A program made the position numbers and the translations under genes. The notes beneath the pieces were generated by a model. That model did not search any database and was not told where the DNA came from. It saw only the letters and a list, made by a program, of their open reading frames with translations. Positions 38,750-47,681 of a stretch of 64,000 nt of DNA are shown here, piece after piece. Within the stretch, counting starts at the first letter, position 1. Each line of letters starts with the position of its first letter. Source of the DNA: Streptomyces luomodiensis (GTDB taxonomy: Bacteria > Actinomycetota > Actinomycetes > Streptomycetales > Streptomycetaceae); assembly GCF_031679605.1 (NCBI RefSeq), contig NZ_CP117522.1, positions 6,634,001 to 6,698,000 on the forward strand. Reading direction: 5' to 3'.

Positions 38750-39430
38750 TCACGAACCGGTACCCCCTGTCTCGCCAACCGCTATCTCGGCCATGACCTG
38801 CTCCGTGGACTGGAGCAGTACGGTCCCCGCGCCCACGAACTCGAACTGGTGCTCCTCGCCCGAGGTGCCCCCGATGCCGGTGTGCGCCCTGATGCCCCCG
38901 AGGACACCGCGCAGATACTCGTGGTCGTAGTGGTGGCACGGGGTGGGGCAGTCCGCCCAGCCCACCAGCGCCTGCGGATCGACCCGGATCGGCGGCTCCA
39001 TGAAGACCACGGGCCCATTGGAGGCGGCCACGAACTTCCCGGTGCCGATGAGGGTGAGAAAGCCCGGCACGATCGACTGCTTCAGGGACAGCGAGGGCTG
39101 GAAGGCGAGCAGATTGCCGGACCGGATGGACAGGTTGCCGTCGTCCAGGTCGTAGGAGTTGACGTCGAAGGCGCGGTCCGCGAGCACCATCTTGCCGTGG
39201 CCCTCGGCCACCACCCAGTCCGCCGCGTGCAGCGGGGAGTGGAAGCTGTGCGCGATGAGGCGGTCGAGGTGGCCGAGCCCGACGCCCTGGAAGTCGATCC
39301 GCCCGTAGTAGGCGACCATCTTCCCCTTCTGGAGGAACCACTGGCCGTTCAGGTCCACGCTGAAGGCGTACGGATTGATGTTGTCGTCGACGGGCAGCGT
39401 CCAGGCGTCGTGGATCACGGGGCCGTTCAC
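38750..39430 (-). CDS. AIM24-family protein (third of three)
   Basis: A 226-residue protein of the AIM24/TTHA-type beta-helical family (AIM24 is a mitochondrial membrane-organisation protein; bacterial role unknown). It has the family pattern of a hydrophobic strand followed by a Gly turn (FLQKGKMVAYYG, LIGTGKFVAASNG, AGTVLLQSTEQ). It is the most divergent of the trio and has a Cys/His-rich stretch DCPTPCHHYDHEY. The GTG start overlaps the previous stop (GTGA), so translation is coupled. Confidence 0.85.
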   Translation of the reverse strand: MNGPVIHDAWTLPVDDNINPYAFSVDLNGQWFLQKGKMVAYYGRIDFQGVGLGHLDRLIAHSFHSPLHAADWVVAEGHGKMVLADRAFDVNSYDLDDGNLSIRSGNLLAFQPSLSLKQSIVPGFLTLIGTGKFVAASNGPVVFMEPPIRVDPQALVGWADCPTPCHHYDHEYLRGVLGGIRAHTGIGGTSGEEHQFEFVGAGTVLLQSTEQVMAEIAVGETGGTGS

Positions 39431-40077
39431 AGCTTCTCCTCCGATGCCTGGACGTAGACCATGCCGTTGCCGGACAGCTCCAGTTGGAACGCCTCCCCCG
39501 AGCCGCGGCCCACCATTTCGCGCCAGCCGATCGCCGTCGAGAGCTTATTGCGAACATCACCCCGGTGGGCGACATAGGCTTGCGGATCGACATGCACCGG
39601 ACGTCCCGGGCCGATCGGCAGTTCCAGCACCCCGCCGTGCGCCATGACCGCCGCCGAGCCGTACCCCTCCAGCGTGGTGGTGAACAGCCCCTGCCCGGTG
39701 ACCTGGCCGCGCACCATGCCCATCACCCCGCCCTGGGAGCCCATGAACATCGTGCCCTGGCGCAGCGATCCGTCGAAGGCCAGCAGCCGGTCCGACTCCA
39801 CGTAGAGCGTGTCGCCGACCAGGTCGATCACCTGGACGTGGTGGCCGCCGTGCCCGAACATCACCGTGCCCTGGCCCTCGACGGTCATCAGCGGGGTGGC
39901 CTCGCCCGCGACCCGCCGCCCGATCATCCCCCGCACCCCGCGCTGCCCGCCGGTGATGCTGGGGGTGAACCGTACGTCCCCGCGGTACGCGAGCATCGCG
40001 CCGCGCTGGCTGAACAGGGTCTGCCCGGGGATCACCTGGGCCTCGACCATCCGTGAGGTCAGGGCGGTGAACGGCAT
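39427..40077 (-). CDS. AIM24-family protein (second of three)
   Basis: A 216-residue AIM24 protein ([49 protein letters not shown]). It begins with one base overlap of the upstream stop (TGATG) and ends overlapping the next gene. No signal peptide or membrane helix. Close in pattern to the first copy, so the set arose by tandem duplication. Confidence 0.88.
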   Translation of the reverse strand: MPFTALTSRMVEAQVIPGQTLFSQRGAMLAYRGDVRFTPSITGGQRGVRGMIGRRVAGEATPLMTVEGQGTVMFGHGGHHVQVIDLVGDTLYVESDRLLAFDGSLRQGTMFMGSQGGVMGMVRGQVTGQGLFTTTLEGYGSAAVMAHGGVLELPIGPGRPVHVDPQAYVAHRGDVRNKLSTAIGWREMVGRGSGEAFQLELSGNGMVYVQASEEKL

Positions 40078-40715
40078 CAGAGATCGCCCCCCACCGTGTT
40101 GCGCTCACTCGGCTGCACGTACACCAGGCCGTCGCCCTCGAAGCGGATCTGGAAGGACTCCCCGCCGCTCTCGCCTATGAGCGCGCGGAAGTTCACCCCC
40201 GTCTGGAAGTGCTGCTTGAGACCGCCGGTGTGGGCGATGTACGCGCCCGGGTCGACCTGGAGCGGTGTCTGCGGGGTGACGCGCAGCACGATCGCCGTGC
40301 CGTCGGAGACGAGCGCCGCCTGGCCGGTGCCCTCGACGGTGGTGGTGAACAGGCCGTTGCCCTGCGAGGAGCCGCGCAGCCCGGTGAAGGAGGTGCCGGT
40401 GCGCAGCGCGGCGTCCGTGCACAGCAGGTTGCTGGACTCCACATAGAGCTTCTCGCCGTGCAGCGACACCAGGTTGATCTCGCTCGCCCGGTCGGCGAAG
40501 TAGCACGTGCCGTGCCCCTTCACCTCCATGACCTCCATCTGTTCACCGGTGAGCCGCCGGGTCACCATCCCGCGCAGCCCCTCCCCGCCGCCCGTCCTCT
40601 TCTTGAAGGTCATCTCCCCCTCGTACGCGACCATCGAGCCGTTCTTGGCCTTCACGGAGTCGCCGGTCAGGTCGACCGCGAGCACCCTGCTTTCCTGGAG
40701 CCGAAACTGAGCCAC
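40077..40715 (-). CDS. AIM24-family protein (first of three)
   Basis: A 212-residue AIM24 protein ([22 protein letters not shown] at the N-terminus, [16 protein letters not shown] in the middle, [13 protein letters not shown] at the C-terminus). Start GTG at 40715 gives [15 protein letters not shown], the usual family beginning. No clear ribosome binding site precedes it. It is the first gene of a three-gene operon on the minus strand. Confidence 0.87.
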   Translation of the reverse strand: MAQFRLQESRVLAVDLTGDSVKAKNGSMVAYEGEMTFKKRTGGGEGLRGMVTRRLTGEQMEVMEVKGHGTCYFADRASEINLVSLHGEKLYVESSNLLCTDAALRTGTSFTGLRGSSQGNGLFTTTVEGTGQAALVSDGTAIVLRVTPQTPLQVDPGAYIAHTGGLKQHFQTGVNFRALIGESGGESFQIRFEGDGLVYVQPSERNTVGGDL

Positions 40716-40902
40716 GGAGCCGACGGTATCGGTCCGGTGACATCGGCGGACAGACGGCAACGGGGCGTGCGGACGCCCCCGGAGCGGTGCCCGCCCGCGC
40801 GGCTGCCACAATGGGGCGAAGGCTTGTGCATCTCTTCACAAGCCGGTCCGTGTCCGCTCCGTCCGATCTCTTCATCCGATCTCCTCACCCGAAGGTGCTC
40901 TC

Positions 40903-41247
40903 GTGGACTTCAAGACCGCCACCGCGCTGCGCCGGCTCCGCCTGGTCTCCGCGCCCGAGGCCGTGTCCTTCCTGCTGCTGCTTGTCTGCTCGGTGCTCAA
41001 GCGCACCACGGACTTCAACGCGGTGCCGGTGATGGGCATGGTGCACGGCGTGCTCTTCATCCTCTACCTGGTCTTCTGGGCGGACGCCTGGAACCGCGCC
41101 AAGTGGACGTGGCAGACCGCGGCCCTGTACTTCGTCCTGTCCGTCCTGCCCACCGGCGGCTTCTTCGCCGAGCGCAAGCTCAAGCGGGAGGCCGAGGCCG
41201 GTGTGATCGCGGCCCGCGCCCGCAAGGAGGGCGTGGTCAACGCATGA
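40903..41247 (+). CDS. DUF3817 integral membrane protein
   Basis: A 114-residue protein with three membrane segments (about 18-34, 43-60 and 69-86) and the DUF3817 signature [14 protein letters not shown] and [18 protein letters not shown] lies 6 bases before the GTG start. The function of the family is unknown. Its stop overlaps the next start (ATGA), so it is coupled to a thiamine-binding-type protein. A paralogue lies at 44.6 kb. Confidence 0.85.
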   Translation: MDFKTATALRRLRLVSAPEAVSFLLLLVCSVLKRTTDFNAVPVMGMVHGVLFILYLVFWADAWNRAKWTWQTAALYFVLSVLPTGGFFAERKLKREAEAGVIAARARKEGVVNA

Positions 41248-41537
41248 TCGTCGCCTTTTCGGTGACACCGCTGGGCGTCGGTGAGGACGTGGGGGAGTAC
41301 GTCGCCGACGCGGTGCGGGTGGTCCGGGAGTCGGGGCTGCCGAACCGTACGGACGCGATGTTCACGTCGATCGAGGGCGAGTGGGACGAGGTCATGGACG
41401 TCGTCAAGCGCGCCGTCGCCGTGGTGGAGGCGCGGGCGCCCCGGGTCTCGGTGGTCCTCAAGGCCGATATCCGGCCAGGCGTCACGGACGGTCTGACGTC
41501 CAAGGTCGAGACGGTCGAGCGGCACCTGTCCGCGTAG
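41244..41537 (+). CDS. MTH1187/YkoF-type thiamine-binding protein
   Basis: A 97-residue ferredoxin-like-fold protein ([23 protein letters not shown], then [20 protein letters not shown], then [12 protein letters not shown]) of the family described as binding thiamine or its pyrimidine. No membrane segment. The ATG overlaps the DUF3817 stop by four bases. A link of the membrane protein to thiamine handling is plausible but unproven. Confidence 0.82.
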   Translation: MIVAFSVTPLGVGEDVGEYVADAVRVVRESGLPNRTDAMFTSIEGEWDEVMDVVKRAVAVVEARAPRVSVVLKADIRPGVTDGLTSKVETVERHLSA

Positions 41538-41588
41538 CGGGAACGCCCGGGTCCGGGGGCGGGCCCGGCCCCGATCGCCCTCCTCACG

Positions 41589-41615
41589 CCCCTCCCGGAC
41601 CTCGTCCGGGAGGGG
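41589..41615. terminator. Bidirectional terminator between convergent genes
   Basis: A perfect 11-bp stem (41589-41599 with 41605-41615) with a 5-base loop, 6 bases from the stop of the ArsR-type gene and 52 from the thiamine-binding gene. Confidence 0.7.
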
Positions 41616-41620
41616 CCCGC

Positions 41621-42610
41621 CTAGCCTCCGCCCACCAGGGCCATCCCGAGCGGGGTGCGCTCGTACAGCACCTGATGGCCCTGGCGCCGTGAGCCGAGCA
41701 GTCCGGCGTCGCGCAGCACCGCCAGATGCGCCGAGACCGACGAGGGCGCCAGGCGGTGGCGGGCGGCCAGGGCCGTGGTGGTGGCCGGTTCCTCCAGACC
41801 GGAGAGGATCGCGGCCCGGTTGGCGCCCAGGAGCCTGACGAGCGCGTCCGCCGTCTTTGCCGCCGGCTCCCGCCACAGCCCGCCGACCCCGCGCGCCGGA
41901 TAGATCACCGTCGGCTGCCACGGCGGGGCGAAGCCGCTCACCACATCCGGCCAGACGAAGACGCTGGGCATCAGCAGCACCCCCCGGCCGTCCAGGTCCT
42001 GGGTCCGGGCCGGGACGGTGGAGGTGCGGATGGTGAGGGTGCCGTCGGCCCAGCGCAGGCTCGGCCGCAGATCCGCGAACAGCCGCTCCAGACCGCCGTC
42101 GGCCAGCTGCCGTGAGCGATAGGCGATATCGGCCTCCAGCAGGGCCCGCAGCCGGGGCCAGTCCGGTGCGACCAGGGCCTGCCAGGCCCGTTCGGTCAGA
42201 TCGGCGAGCCGCTGTACGGCCCGTGCGGGGTCGGCCAGCATCGCCCGGCCGTGCGGGGTGTCGGCGGCGCCCGGTGTGCAGTCGAGCGACAGGACCAGCT
42301 CACGGTGGGCGACGGCGGGGTCCGTGGCCCGCATCCGGGTCAGCTCCTCCTCGAACGGGGCGTAGGGCACCTGAGGCGGCGGGCCCAGGAAGTCCGGGGT
42401 GTAGCCGCCCCGCCCCGGCATCAGCAGCCACAGCTCCGACAGGTCGAGCCCGGCCACGGCCTCCCGCACCCGGCGCAGCCACGGCAGGTGGTAGCCGTGC
42501 CGCTCGGGGCGGCGCAGGGTGCGCACGGCTTCATGAGCTTGGCACAGCGGCGAGACGGCGAACCGGCAGCGCAACAGATCGTCGGCGCCGACGTGCATGT
42601 GCAGCGGCAC
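41621..42610 (-). CDS. ArsR-type winged-helix regulator with long N-terminal domain
   Basis: A 329-residue protein. The last ~80 residues are an ArsR-like winged helix (LLGANRAAILSGLEEPATTTALAARHRLAPSSVSAHLAVLRDAGLL, then RQGHQVLYERTPLGMAL). The first ~230 residues are the DUF5937-type domain common in streptomycete ArsR proteins, beginning DDLLRCRFAVSPL. The metal-binding Cys motif of true ArsR is missing, so the ligand is probably not a metal. GTG at 42610 is chosen; ATG at 42598 is possible. It is divergent from the MFS gene (87 bases) and probably represses it. Confidence 0.85.
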   Translation of the reverse strand: MPLHMHVGADDLLRCRFAVSPLCQAHEAVRTLRRPERHGYHLPWLRRVREAVAGLDLSELWLLMPGRGGYTPDFLGPPPQVPYAPFEEELTRMRATDPAVAHRELVLSLDCTPGAADTPHGRAMLADPARAVQRLADLTERAWQALVAPDWPRLRALLEADIAYRSRQLADGGLERLFADLRPSLRWADGTLTIRTSTVPARTQDLDGRGVLLMPSVFVWPDVVSGFAPPWQPTVIYPARGVGGLWREPAAKTADALVRLLGANRAAILSGLEEPATTTALAARHRLAPSSVSAHLAVLRDAGLLGSRRQGHQVLYERTPLGMALVGGG

Positions 42611-42697
42611 GGCGTCCCCCGTCCCCTCCGGAGCCCGAAGATTCGGCTCAGGCCGAAACACTAGAGCCCGCCCCGCCCGCACGGGCACGCTTCCGGC

Positions 42698-44029
42698 ATG
42701 TCGACGCCCTCCGGGCCCGGTACGACGGGCCCCCTCGAGTCGCGCCCCGATGCGCACGCCTCCCGACCCGAGCCCGCGCCCGGCGGTGGCGAGGGGCCGG
42801 TGCCGGGCCCGGGGAGCGTCGGTTACGGCGCCGTGTTCGGGGTCCGGGAGTTCCGGGCGGTCTTCGCCGCGCACCTCGTCTCCATGCTCGGCGAGATGGT
42901 CGGCCAGATCGCGCTGTCCGTGCTGGTGTACCGGCTCACCGGATCGCCGCTGCTGAGCGCCCTGACGTTCGCCACCGCGATGGTGCCGTACGCGATCGGC
43001 GGCACCCTGCTGTCCTCCGTCGCCGACCGCTTCCCGGCCCGCCGGGTGCTGGTGATCTGCGATCTGGTGCACGCCGGTTGCGTGGCCGCCATGGTGGTAC
43101 CGGGGATGCCGGTGGCCGTGCTGCTCGCGCTGCGCTGTGTGCCCGCCGCCATCTCCCCGGTGTTCAGCGGGACCCGGTCGGCCACGCTCGGCGACATCCT
43201 CGGCGAGGGCGACGCCTTCGTCCTGGGCCGCTCGGTCATCCGGATCACCGCGCAGACCGCGCAGCTCGCCGGGTTCGGGGCGGGCGGGCTGCTGCTGGCC
43301 GCCGTCTCGCCGCGGGCCGCGCTGGCGCTCACCGCGGCGGCGCTGGTCGGCTCGGCGCTGGTGCTCCGCTTCGGCACCCGCCGCCGCCCCGCGCGGCAGC
43401 CGGCCGGGGACGGGGCCGCGCTGCTCGGGGACTCCCTCGGCGGCGTACGGCGGCTGTTCGCGGACCGGCGGATCCGGGCGCTGATGCTGCTGTCGTGGGT
43501 GCCGCCGATGTTCGTGGTGATGCCGGAGGCCCTGCTGACGCCGTACTCCGATGGGCTGGGGCTCGGCTCGGCCGGGCTCGGGCTGCTGATGTGCGGGATG
43601 CCGGTCGGCGCGATCGCCGCCGAGGCGCTGGTGGGCTCGCTGCTCGGACCGCGCGCCAGGGCCCGGCTGACGCTGCCGGTGGGCGTCGCCGCGATGCTGC
43701 CGGCCCTGGGGTACGCCTGCCGTCCGTCGCTGGGCTGGGCGCTGGCCCTGCAACTGCTGACCGGCTGCGGTATCGCCTACAGCCTCGGCCTGGACCAGTG
43801 GTTTCTCGCCGCCGTACCGGACGAGCTGCGGGGCCGGGCGATGACGGTGCTGACGGCCGGGCTGATGACCTTCCAGGGGCTGGGCATGGCGGTGTCGGGT
43901 GCGATCGCGGAGTTCGCGCCGGTCCATGTGGTGGCCGCGGCCGCGGGTGGCTGCGGCGCTCTGTGCTCGCTGCTGGTGGCCCTGGAGGTGCGGCGTACCG
44001 TCGCCCGGCCGGTCGGGGCCGAAGTGTGA
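42698..44029 (+). CDS. MFS transporter
   Basis: A 443-residue major facilitator with about 12 membrane segments after a 45-residue Pro/Gly-rich N-terminus. The loop 2/3 motif is LSSVADRFPARRVLV (variant of GxLaDrxGrr). The conserved FSGTRSATLGDIL region is typical of the 12-TM exporter group. Substrate unknown. It is divergent from the ArsR-type gene. A MarR gene with its own promoter follows after 43 bases. Confidence 0.87.
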   Translation: MSTPSGPGTTGPLESRPDAHASRPEPAPGGGEGPVPGPGSVGYGAVFGVREFRAVFAAHLVSMLGEMVGQIALSVLVYRLTGSPLLSALTFATAMVPYAIGGTLLSSVADRFPARRVLVICDLVHAGCVAAMVVPGMPVAVLLALRCVPAAISPVFSGTRSATLGDILGEGDAFVLGRSVIRITAQTAQLAGFGAGGLLLAAVSPRAALALTAAALVGSALVLRFGTRRRPARQPAGDGAALLGDSLGGVRRLFADRRIRALMLLSWVPPMFVVMPEALLTPYSDGLGLGSAGLGLLMCGMPVGAIAAEALVGSLLGPRARARLTLPVGVAAMLPALGYACRPSLGWALALQLLTGCGIAYSLGLDQWFLAAVPDELRGRAMTVLTAGLMTFQGLGMAVSGAIAEFAPVHVVAAAAGGCGALCSLLVALEVRRTVARPVGAEV

Positions 44030-44036
44030 GATGGGG

Positions 44037-44065
44037 CTGACCGCGATATGACCGGCCGGTAGGGT
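44037..44065 (+). promoter_or_regulatory. Leaderless promoter of the second MarR gene
   Basis: CTGACC (44037-44042), a 17-base spacer, then TAGGGT (44060-44065) seven bases before the GTG at 44073. The AGGG within the -10 could also act as a weak ribosome binding site. Confidence 0.5.
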
Positions 44066-44072
44066 CGGTGGT

Positions 44073-44582
44073 GTGCCGAAGCCGCTCAGCCTGTCGTTCG
44101 ATCCCATTGCCCGCGCCGATGAACTGTGGAAGCAGCGCTGGGGGTCCGTGCCCTCCATGGCCGCGATCACCTCGATCATGCGCGCCCAGCAGATCCTGCT
44201 CAGCCAGGTCGACGCGGTCGTCAAGCCCTACGGACTGACCTTCGCCCGCTACGAGGCGCTGGTGCTGCTCACCTTCTCCAAATCCGGTGAGCTGCCCATG
44301 TCCAAGATCGGCGAGCGGTTGATGGTCCACCCGACCTCGGTCACCAATACGGTGGACCGCCTGGTCAAATCCGGTCTGGTCGACAAGCGGCCGAACCCCA
44401 ACGACGGCCGCGGCACCCTGGCCTCCATCACCGACCGGGGGCGTGAGGTGGTCGAATCGGCCACCCGCGACCTGATGGCGATGGACTTCGGGCTCGGGGT
44501 CTACGACGCCGAGGAGTGCGGTCGGCTCTTCGCGGTGCTGCGCCCGCTGAGGGTCGCCGCGGGGGACTTCGAGGAGGACTGA
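44073..44582 (+). CDS. MarR-family regulator
   Basis: A 169-residue winged-helix protein (LTFARYEALVLLTFSKSGELPMSKIGERLMVHPTSVTNTVDRLVKSGLV for the DNA-binding helices, DKRPNPNDGRGTLASIT for the wing). The N-terminus DELWKQRWGS fits a streptomycete group conserved next to icmA. Predicted start GTG. It lies upstream of the DUF3817 gene and the mutase gene on the same strand and could control either. Confidence 0.9.
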   Translation: MPKPLSLSFDPIARADELWKQRWGSVPSMAAITSIMRAQQILLSQVDAVVKPYGLTFARYEALVLLTFSKSGELPMSKIGERLMVHPTSVTNTVDRLVKSGLVDKRPNPNDGRGTLASITDRGREVVESATRDLMAMDFGLGVYDAEECGRLFAVLRPLRVAAGDFEED

Positions 44583-44636
44583 CGAAGACCCGGGGGCGGC
44601 GAAGATCGCCCCGGAACGGACGGTTACGCTCAGGGC

Positions 44637-44969
44637 ATGAAACGCAGCGTGCTGACCCGCTACCGGGTCATGGCTTACGTCACCGCAGTGATGCTGCTCG
44701 TGCTCTGCACCTGCATGGTGTTCAAGTACGGCTTCGATACGGGCGAGGGTCTCACGCTCGTGGTCTCCCAGATCCACGGCGTGCTCTACATCATCTACCT
44801 GGTCTTCGCCTTCGACCTCGGCTCCAAGGCCAAGTGGCCGTTCGGCAAGCTGCTGTGGGTCCTGATCGCGGGCACCATCCCGACGGCCGCGTTCTTCGTC
44901 GAGCGCCAGGTCGTCCGCGAGGTGGAACCGCTGGTCAGCGGGGCCGAGCCGGCGCCCGCGCAGGTCTGA
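44637..44969 (+). CDS. DUF3817 integral membrane protein
   Basis: A 110-residue protein with three membrane segments (about 12-30, 41-60 and 69-87) and the DUF3817 signature HGVLYIIYLVFAFD and PTAAFFVERQV. Paralogue of the protein encoded at 40.9 kb. TACGCT 6 bases before the ATG may be a -10 of a leaderless mRNA. It lies 54 bases after the MarR gene. Function unknown. Confidence 0.83.
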   Translation: MKRSVLTRYRVMAYVTAVMLLVLCTCMVFKYGFDTGEGLTLVVSQIHGVLYIIYLVFAFDLGSKAKWPFGKLLWVLIAGTIPTAAFFVERQVVREVEPLVSGAEPAPAQV

Positions 44970-45063
44970 CCGAGCCGAGGCCCGGCCCGTCCGCGCGCCG
45001 CGTCCGCAGGGCGGGGCGTGCGGAGAATCACCCGATCCGCCCGGCGTGGCGGAGGGTCTCGCG

Positions 45064-45093
45064 TCGACAATTAGTAGGACGTCCAAGTAAATT
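45064..45093 (+). promoter_or_regulatory. Leaderless promoter with operator-like palindrome for icmA
   Basis: TCGACA (45064-45069), 18-base spacer, TAAATT (45088-45093), seven bases before the ATG. No ribosome binding site exists. A 20-bp imperfect palindrome (45071-45090, core GGACGTCC) fills the spacer, the position of a repressor operator. The patch is unusually AT-rich for this genome. Confidence 0.65.
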
Positions 45094-45100
45094 TGAACGC

Positions 45101-46801
45101 ATGGACGCCGAAGGCATTGAGGCGGGCCGCCGACGCTGGCAGGCCCGGTACGACGCGGCGGGCAAGCGCGACGCCGACTTCACCACGCTGTCCGGAGACC
45201 CCGTCGAGCCGGTCTACGGACCCGCCCCGGGCGACACCGTGGCGGGGTTCGAGCGGATCGGCTGGCCCGGCGAGTTCCCGTTCACCCGTGGCCTCCACGC
45301 CACCGGTTACCGGGGCCGGGCCTGGACCATCCGCCAGTTCGCGGGGTTCGGCAACGCCGAGCAGACCAACGAGCGCTACAAGATGATCCTGAAGGCGGGC
45401 GGCGGCGGGCTCTCGGTCGCCTTCGACATGCCGACCCTGATGGGCCGCGACTCCGACGACCCACGCGCGCTCGGCGAGGTCGGCCACTGCGGTGTCGCCA
45501 TCGACTCCGCCGCCGACATGGAGATCCTCTTCAAGGACATCCCGCTCGGTGACGTCACCACCTCGATGACCATCAGCGGCCCGGCCGTCCCCGTCTTCTG
45601 CATGTACCTGGTCGCCGCCGAGCGCCAGGGCGTGGACGTCGCGCGGCTCAACGGCACGCTCCAGACGGACATCTTCAAGGAGTACATCGCGCAGAAGGAG
45701 TGGCTCTTCCCGCCCGAGCCGCATCTGAAGCTGATCGGCGACCTGATGGAGTACTGCTCCCAGGGCATCCCGGCGTACAAGCCGCTGTCCGTCTCCGGCT
45801 ACCACATCCGGGAGGCCGGGGCGACGGCCGCGCAGGAGCTCGCGTACACCCTCGCCGACGGCTTCGGCTATGTGGAGCTCGGGCTCTCCCGGGGGCTGGA
45901 CGTCGACACCTTCGCCCCCGGACTGTCCTTCTTCTTCGACGCGCACGTCGACTTCTTCGAGGAGATCGCCAAGTTCCGCGCCGCCCGCCGGATCTGGGCC
46001 CGCTGGATGCGCGACGTGTACGGGGCGAGGACCGAGAAGGCGCAGTGGCTGCGGTTCCACACCCAGACCGCCGGCGTCTCGCTCACCGCCCAGCAGCCGT
46101 ACAACAACGTGGTGCGGACCGCCGTGGAGGCCCTCTCCGCGGTCCTCGGCGGCACCAACTCCCTGCACACCAACGCCCTGGACGAGACCCTCGCCCTGCC
46201 CAGCGAGCAGGCCGCCGAGATCGCCCTGCGCACCCAGCAGGTGCTCATGGAGGAGACCGGGATCCTCAACGTGGCCGATCCGCTGGGCGGCTCCTGGTAC
46301 GTCGAGGCGCTGACCGACCGGATCGAGGCCGACGCCGAGAAGATCTTCGAGCAGATCGCGGAGCGCGGCCGCCGCACGGCGCCGGACGGGCAGCGGCCGA
46401 AGTGGCCGATCACCGCCGGCATCCTCCAGGGCATCGAGGACGGCTGGTTCACCGGCGAGATCGCCGAATCCGCCTTCCGGTACCAGCGGGCGCTGGAGAA
46501 GGGGGACAAGAAGGTCGTCGGCGTCAACTGCCACGAGGGCTCGGTCACCGGCGACCTGGAGATCCTGCGGGTCAGTCATGAGGTCGAGCGCGAGCAGGTG
46601 CGGGTGCTGGGCGCCCGTAAGGCCGCCCGTGACGAGGCCGCGGTCGCCGAGGGGCTCAAGAGGATGATCGCCGCCGCCCGCGACGGCTCCAACATGATCG
46701 AGCCGATGCTGGCGGCCGTGCGCGCCGAGGCGACGCTCGGCGAGATCTGCGACGCCCTCCGGGACGAGTGGGGGGTCTATACGGAGCCGCCCGGCTTCTG
46801 A
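45101..46801 (+). CDS. icmA: Isobutyryl-CoA mutase, large subunit
   Basis: A 566-residue TIM-barrel catalytic subunit, the exact length of known IcmA. With adenosylcobalamin it rearranges isobutyryl-CoA and n-butyryl-CoA, linking valine breakdown to C4 units for polyketides. It has Phe80 (TIRQFAGFG) and Gln198 (EYIAQKEW), the residues that distinguish isobutyryl-CoA mutase from methylmalonyl-CoA mutase (Tyr and Arg). It lacks a B12-binding domain (no DxHxxG region), so it needs a small subunit IcmB, which is not in this window. MeaB (34 kb), epimerase (32 kb) and adenosyltransferase (12 kb) genes are nearby. Confidence 0.95.
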   Translation: MDAEGIEAGRRRWQARYDAAGKRDADFTTLSGDPVEPVYGPAPGDTVAGFERIGWPGEFPFTRGLHATGYRGRAWTIRQFAGFGNAEQTNERYKMILKAGGGGLSVAFDMPTLMGRDSDDPRALGEVGHCGVAIDSAADMEILFKDIPLGDVTTSMTISGPAVPVFCMYLVAAERQGVDVARLNGTLQTDIFKEYIAQKEWLFPPEPHLKLIGDLMEYCSQGIPAYKPLSVSGYHIREAGATAAQELAYTLADGFGYVELGLSRGLDVDTFAPGLSFFFDAHVDFFEEIAKFRAARRIWARWMRDVYGARTEKAQWLRFHTQTAGVSLTAQQPYNNVVRTAVEALSAVLGGTNSLHTNALDETLALPSEQAAEIALRTQQVLMEETGILNVADPLGGSWYVEALTDRIEADAEKIFEQIAERGRRTAPDGQRPKWPITAGILQGIEDGWFTGEIAESAFRYQRALEKGDKKVVGVNCHEGSVTGDLEILRVSHEVEREQVRVLGARKAARDEAAVAEGLKRMIAAARDGSNMIEPMLAAVRAEATLGEICDALRDEWGVYTEPPGF

Positions 46802-46866
46802 GCCCCGTCCGGGGCGGGCCCGGCCGGACCGCCGCGAGCTGGGCGGGGGCTTTTCACCGGGGGTTT

Positions 46867-47544
46867 TCAGGGGGCGGCCCGGTGCGGGGCGCCCGGCGAG
46901 GCGGTGCCCGGCGCGCCGCCGGGTCCCGCCCCGGTCGCCCCGGTCAGCCCGTACAGCAGCAGCTCGGTGAAGTCCCGGGACCACCGGGGGTCCACCGGCT
47001 CCCCGCTGACCATCAGCCGGTGCAGCACCGTCCCGGCGACCACATCGAAGATCAGGTCCGCGTTGCGGGCCGCCTCGTCCGGGTCCTCCTCGCGCGGCAG
47101 CTCACCGCGCAGCCGGGCGCGCTCCCGGCCGACGGTGACCAGCCGTTTCTGCCGGTCCACGATCGCCGAGCGGACCCGGGCCCGCAGCGCCTCGTCGTGC
47201 ACGGCCTCCGCGATGACGGCCATCAGCGCGGTGCCCGTCTCGGGCCGCTCCAGCAGCGCGCCCAGCTGGTTCACCGCGGCCTCCGCGTCGGCCCGCAGAC
47301 TGCCGTGGTCGGCGACTTCCAGATGCTCGTCGAAGACCGCCGCGACCGCGTCCACCACCAGCTCGCACTTGCTCGCCCAGCGGCGGTAGAGCGTCGTCTT
47401 GGCGACCCCGGCGCGGGCCGCCACATCGCCCAGCGTCAGCTTCGCCCAGCCCAGCTCCACCAGGGCGGCACGCGTGGCGTCCAGGATGGCGCGGTCGGCC
47501 TCGGCGCTGCGCGGGCGCCCGGTGCGGCGTGCGGACGGGCTCAT
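46867..47544 (-). CDS. TetR-family regulator
   Basis: A 225-residue regulator. The HTH spans about 18-62 (AILDATRAALVELGWAKLTLGDVAARAGVAKTTLYRRWASK). The C-terminal domain has the TetR_C-type pattern RWSRDFTELLLYGL and a Gly/Ala-rich tail. The ATG at 47544 is preferred over TTG at 47550 because TAGGGT lies 7 bases upstream. It is convergent with icmA and divergent from the thioredoxin gene. Two palindromes in the 137-base divergent gap are candidate operators. Confidence 0.88.
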   Translation of the reverse strand: MSPSARRTGRPRSAEADRAILDATRAALVELGWAKLTLGDVAARAGVAKTTLYRRWASKCELVVDAVAAVFDEHLEVADHGSLRADAEAAVNQLGALLERPETGTALMAVIAEAVHDEALRARVRSAIVDRQKRLVTVGRERARLRGELPREEDPDEAARNADLIFDVVAGTVLHRLMVSGEPVDPRWSRDFTELLLYGLTGATGAGPGGAPGTASPGAPHRAAP

Positions 47545-47551
47545 GTCCAAA

Positions 47552-47567
47552 ACCCTACCGGCCAGTA
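47552..47567 (-). promoter_or_regulatory. TetR -10 hexamer overlapped by palindrome
   Basis: TAGGGT (minus strand, 47557-47552) is 7 bases before the TetR ATG. Palindrome TACCGGCCAGTA (47556-47567, 10 of 12 symmetric) overlaps its edge. It also resembles the TAC-N6-GTA sites at 32.8 and 48.7 kb. Confidence 0.4.
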
Positions 47568-47588
47568 CCAGAGGCCGTCCCGGGTGAG

Positions 47589-47611
47589 TTACGCTACGGC
47601 TCGTAGCGTAA
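47589..47611. promoter_or_regulatory. 23-bp inverted repeat in the TetR/thioredoxin divergent gap
   Basis: TTACGCTAC-N5-GTAGCGTAA: perfect 9-bp arms, the size and symmetry of a TetR operator. It lies 45 bases from the TetR start and 71 from the thioredoxin gene start, so either promoter could be covered. Confidence 0.65.
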
Positions 47612-47681
47612 GGGTGTGCCCGGCCGGTCCACCGGCTGGAGCGCTTTTCCCTTCACCGGGGGAAGAGGGGAGGATAGGACC

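Noticed and set aside
45000..45100. Cobalamin riboswitch before icmA
   Set aside because: No B12-box-like sequence or room for a leader: the promoter abuts the start codon.
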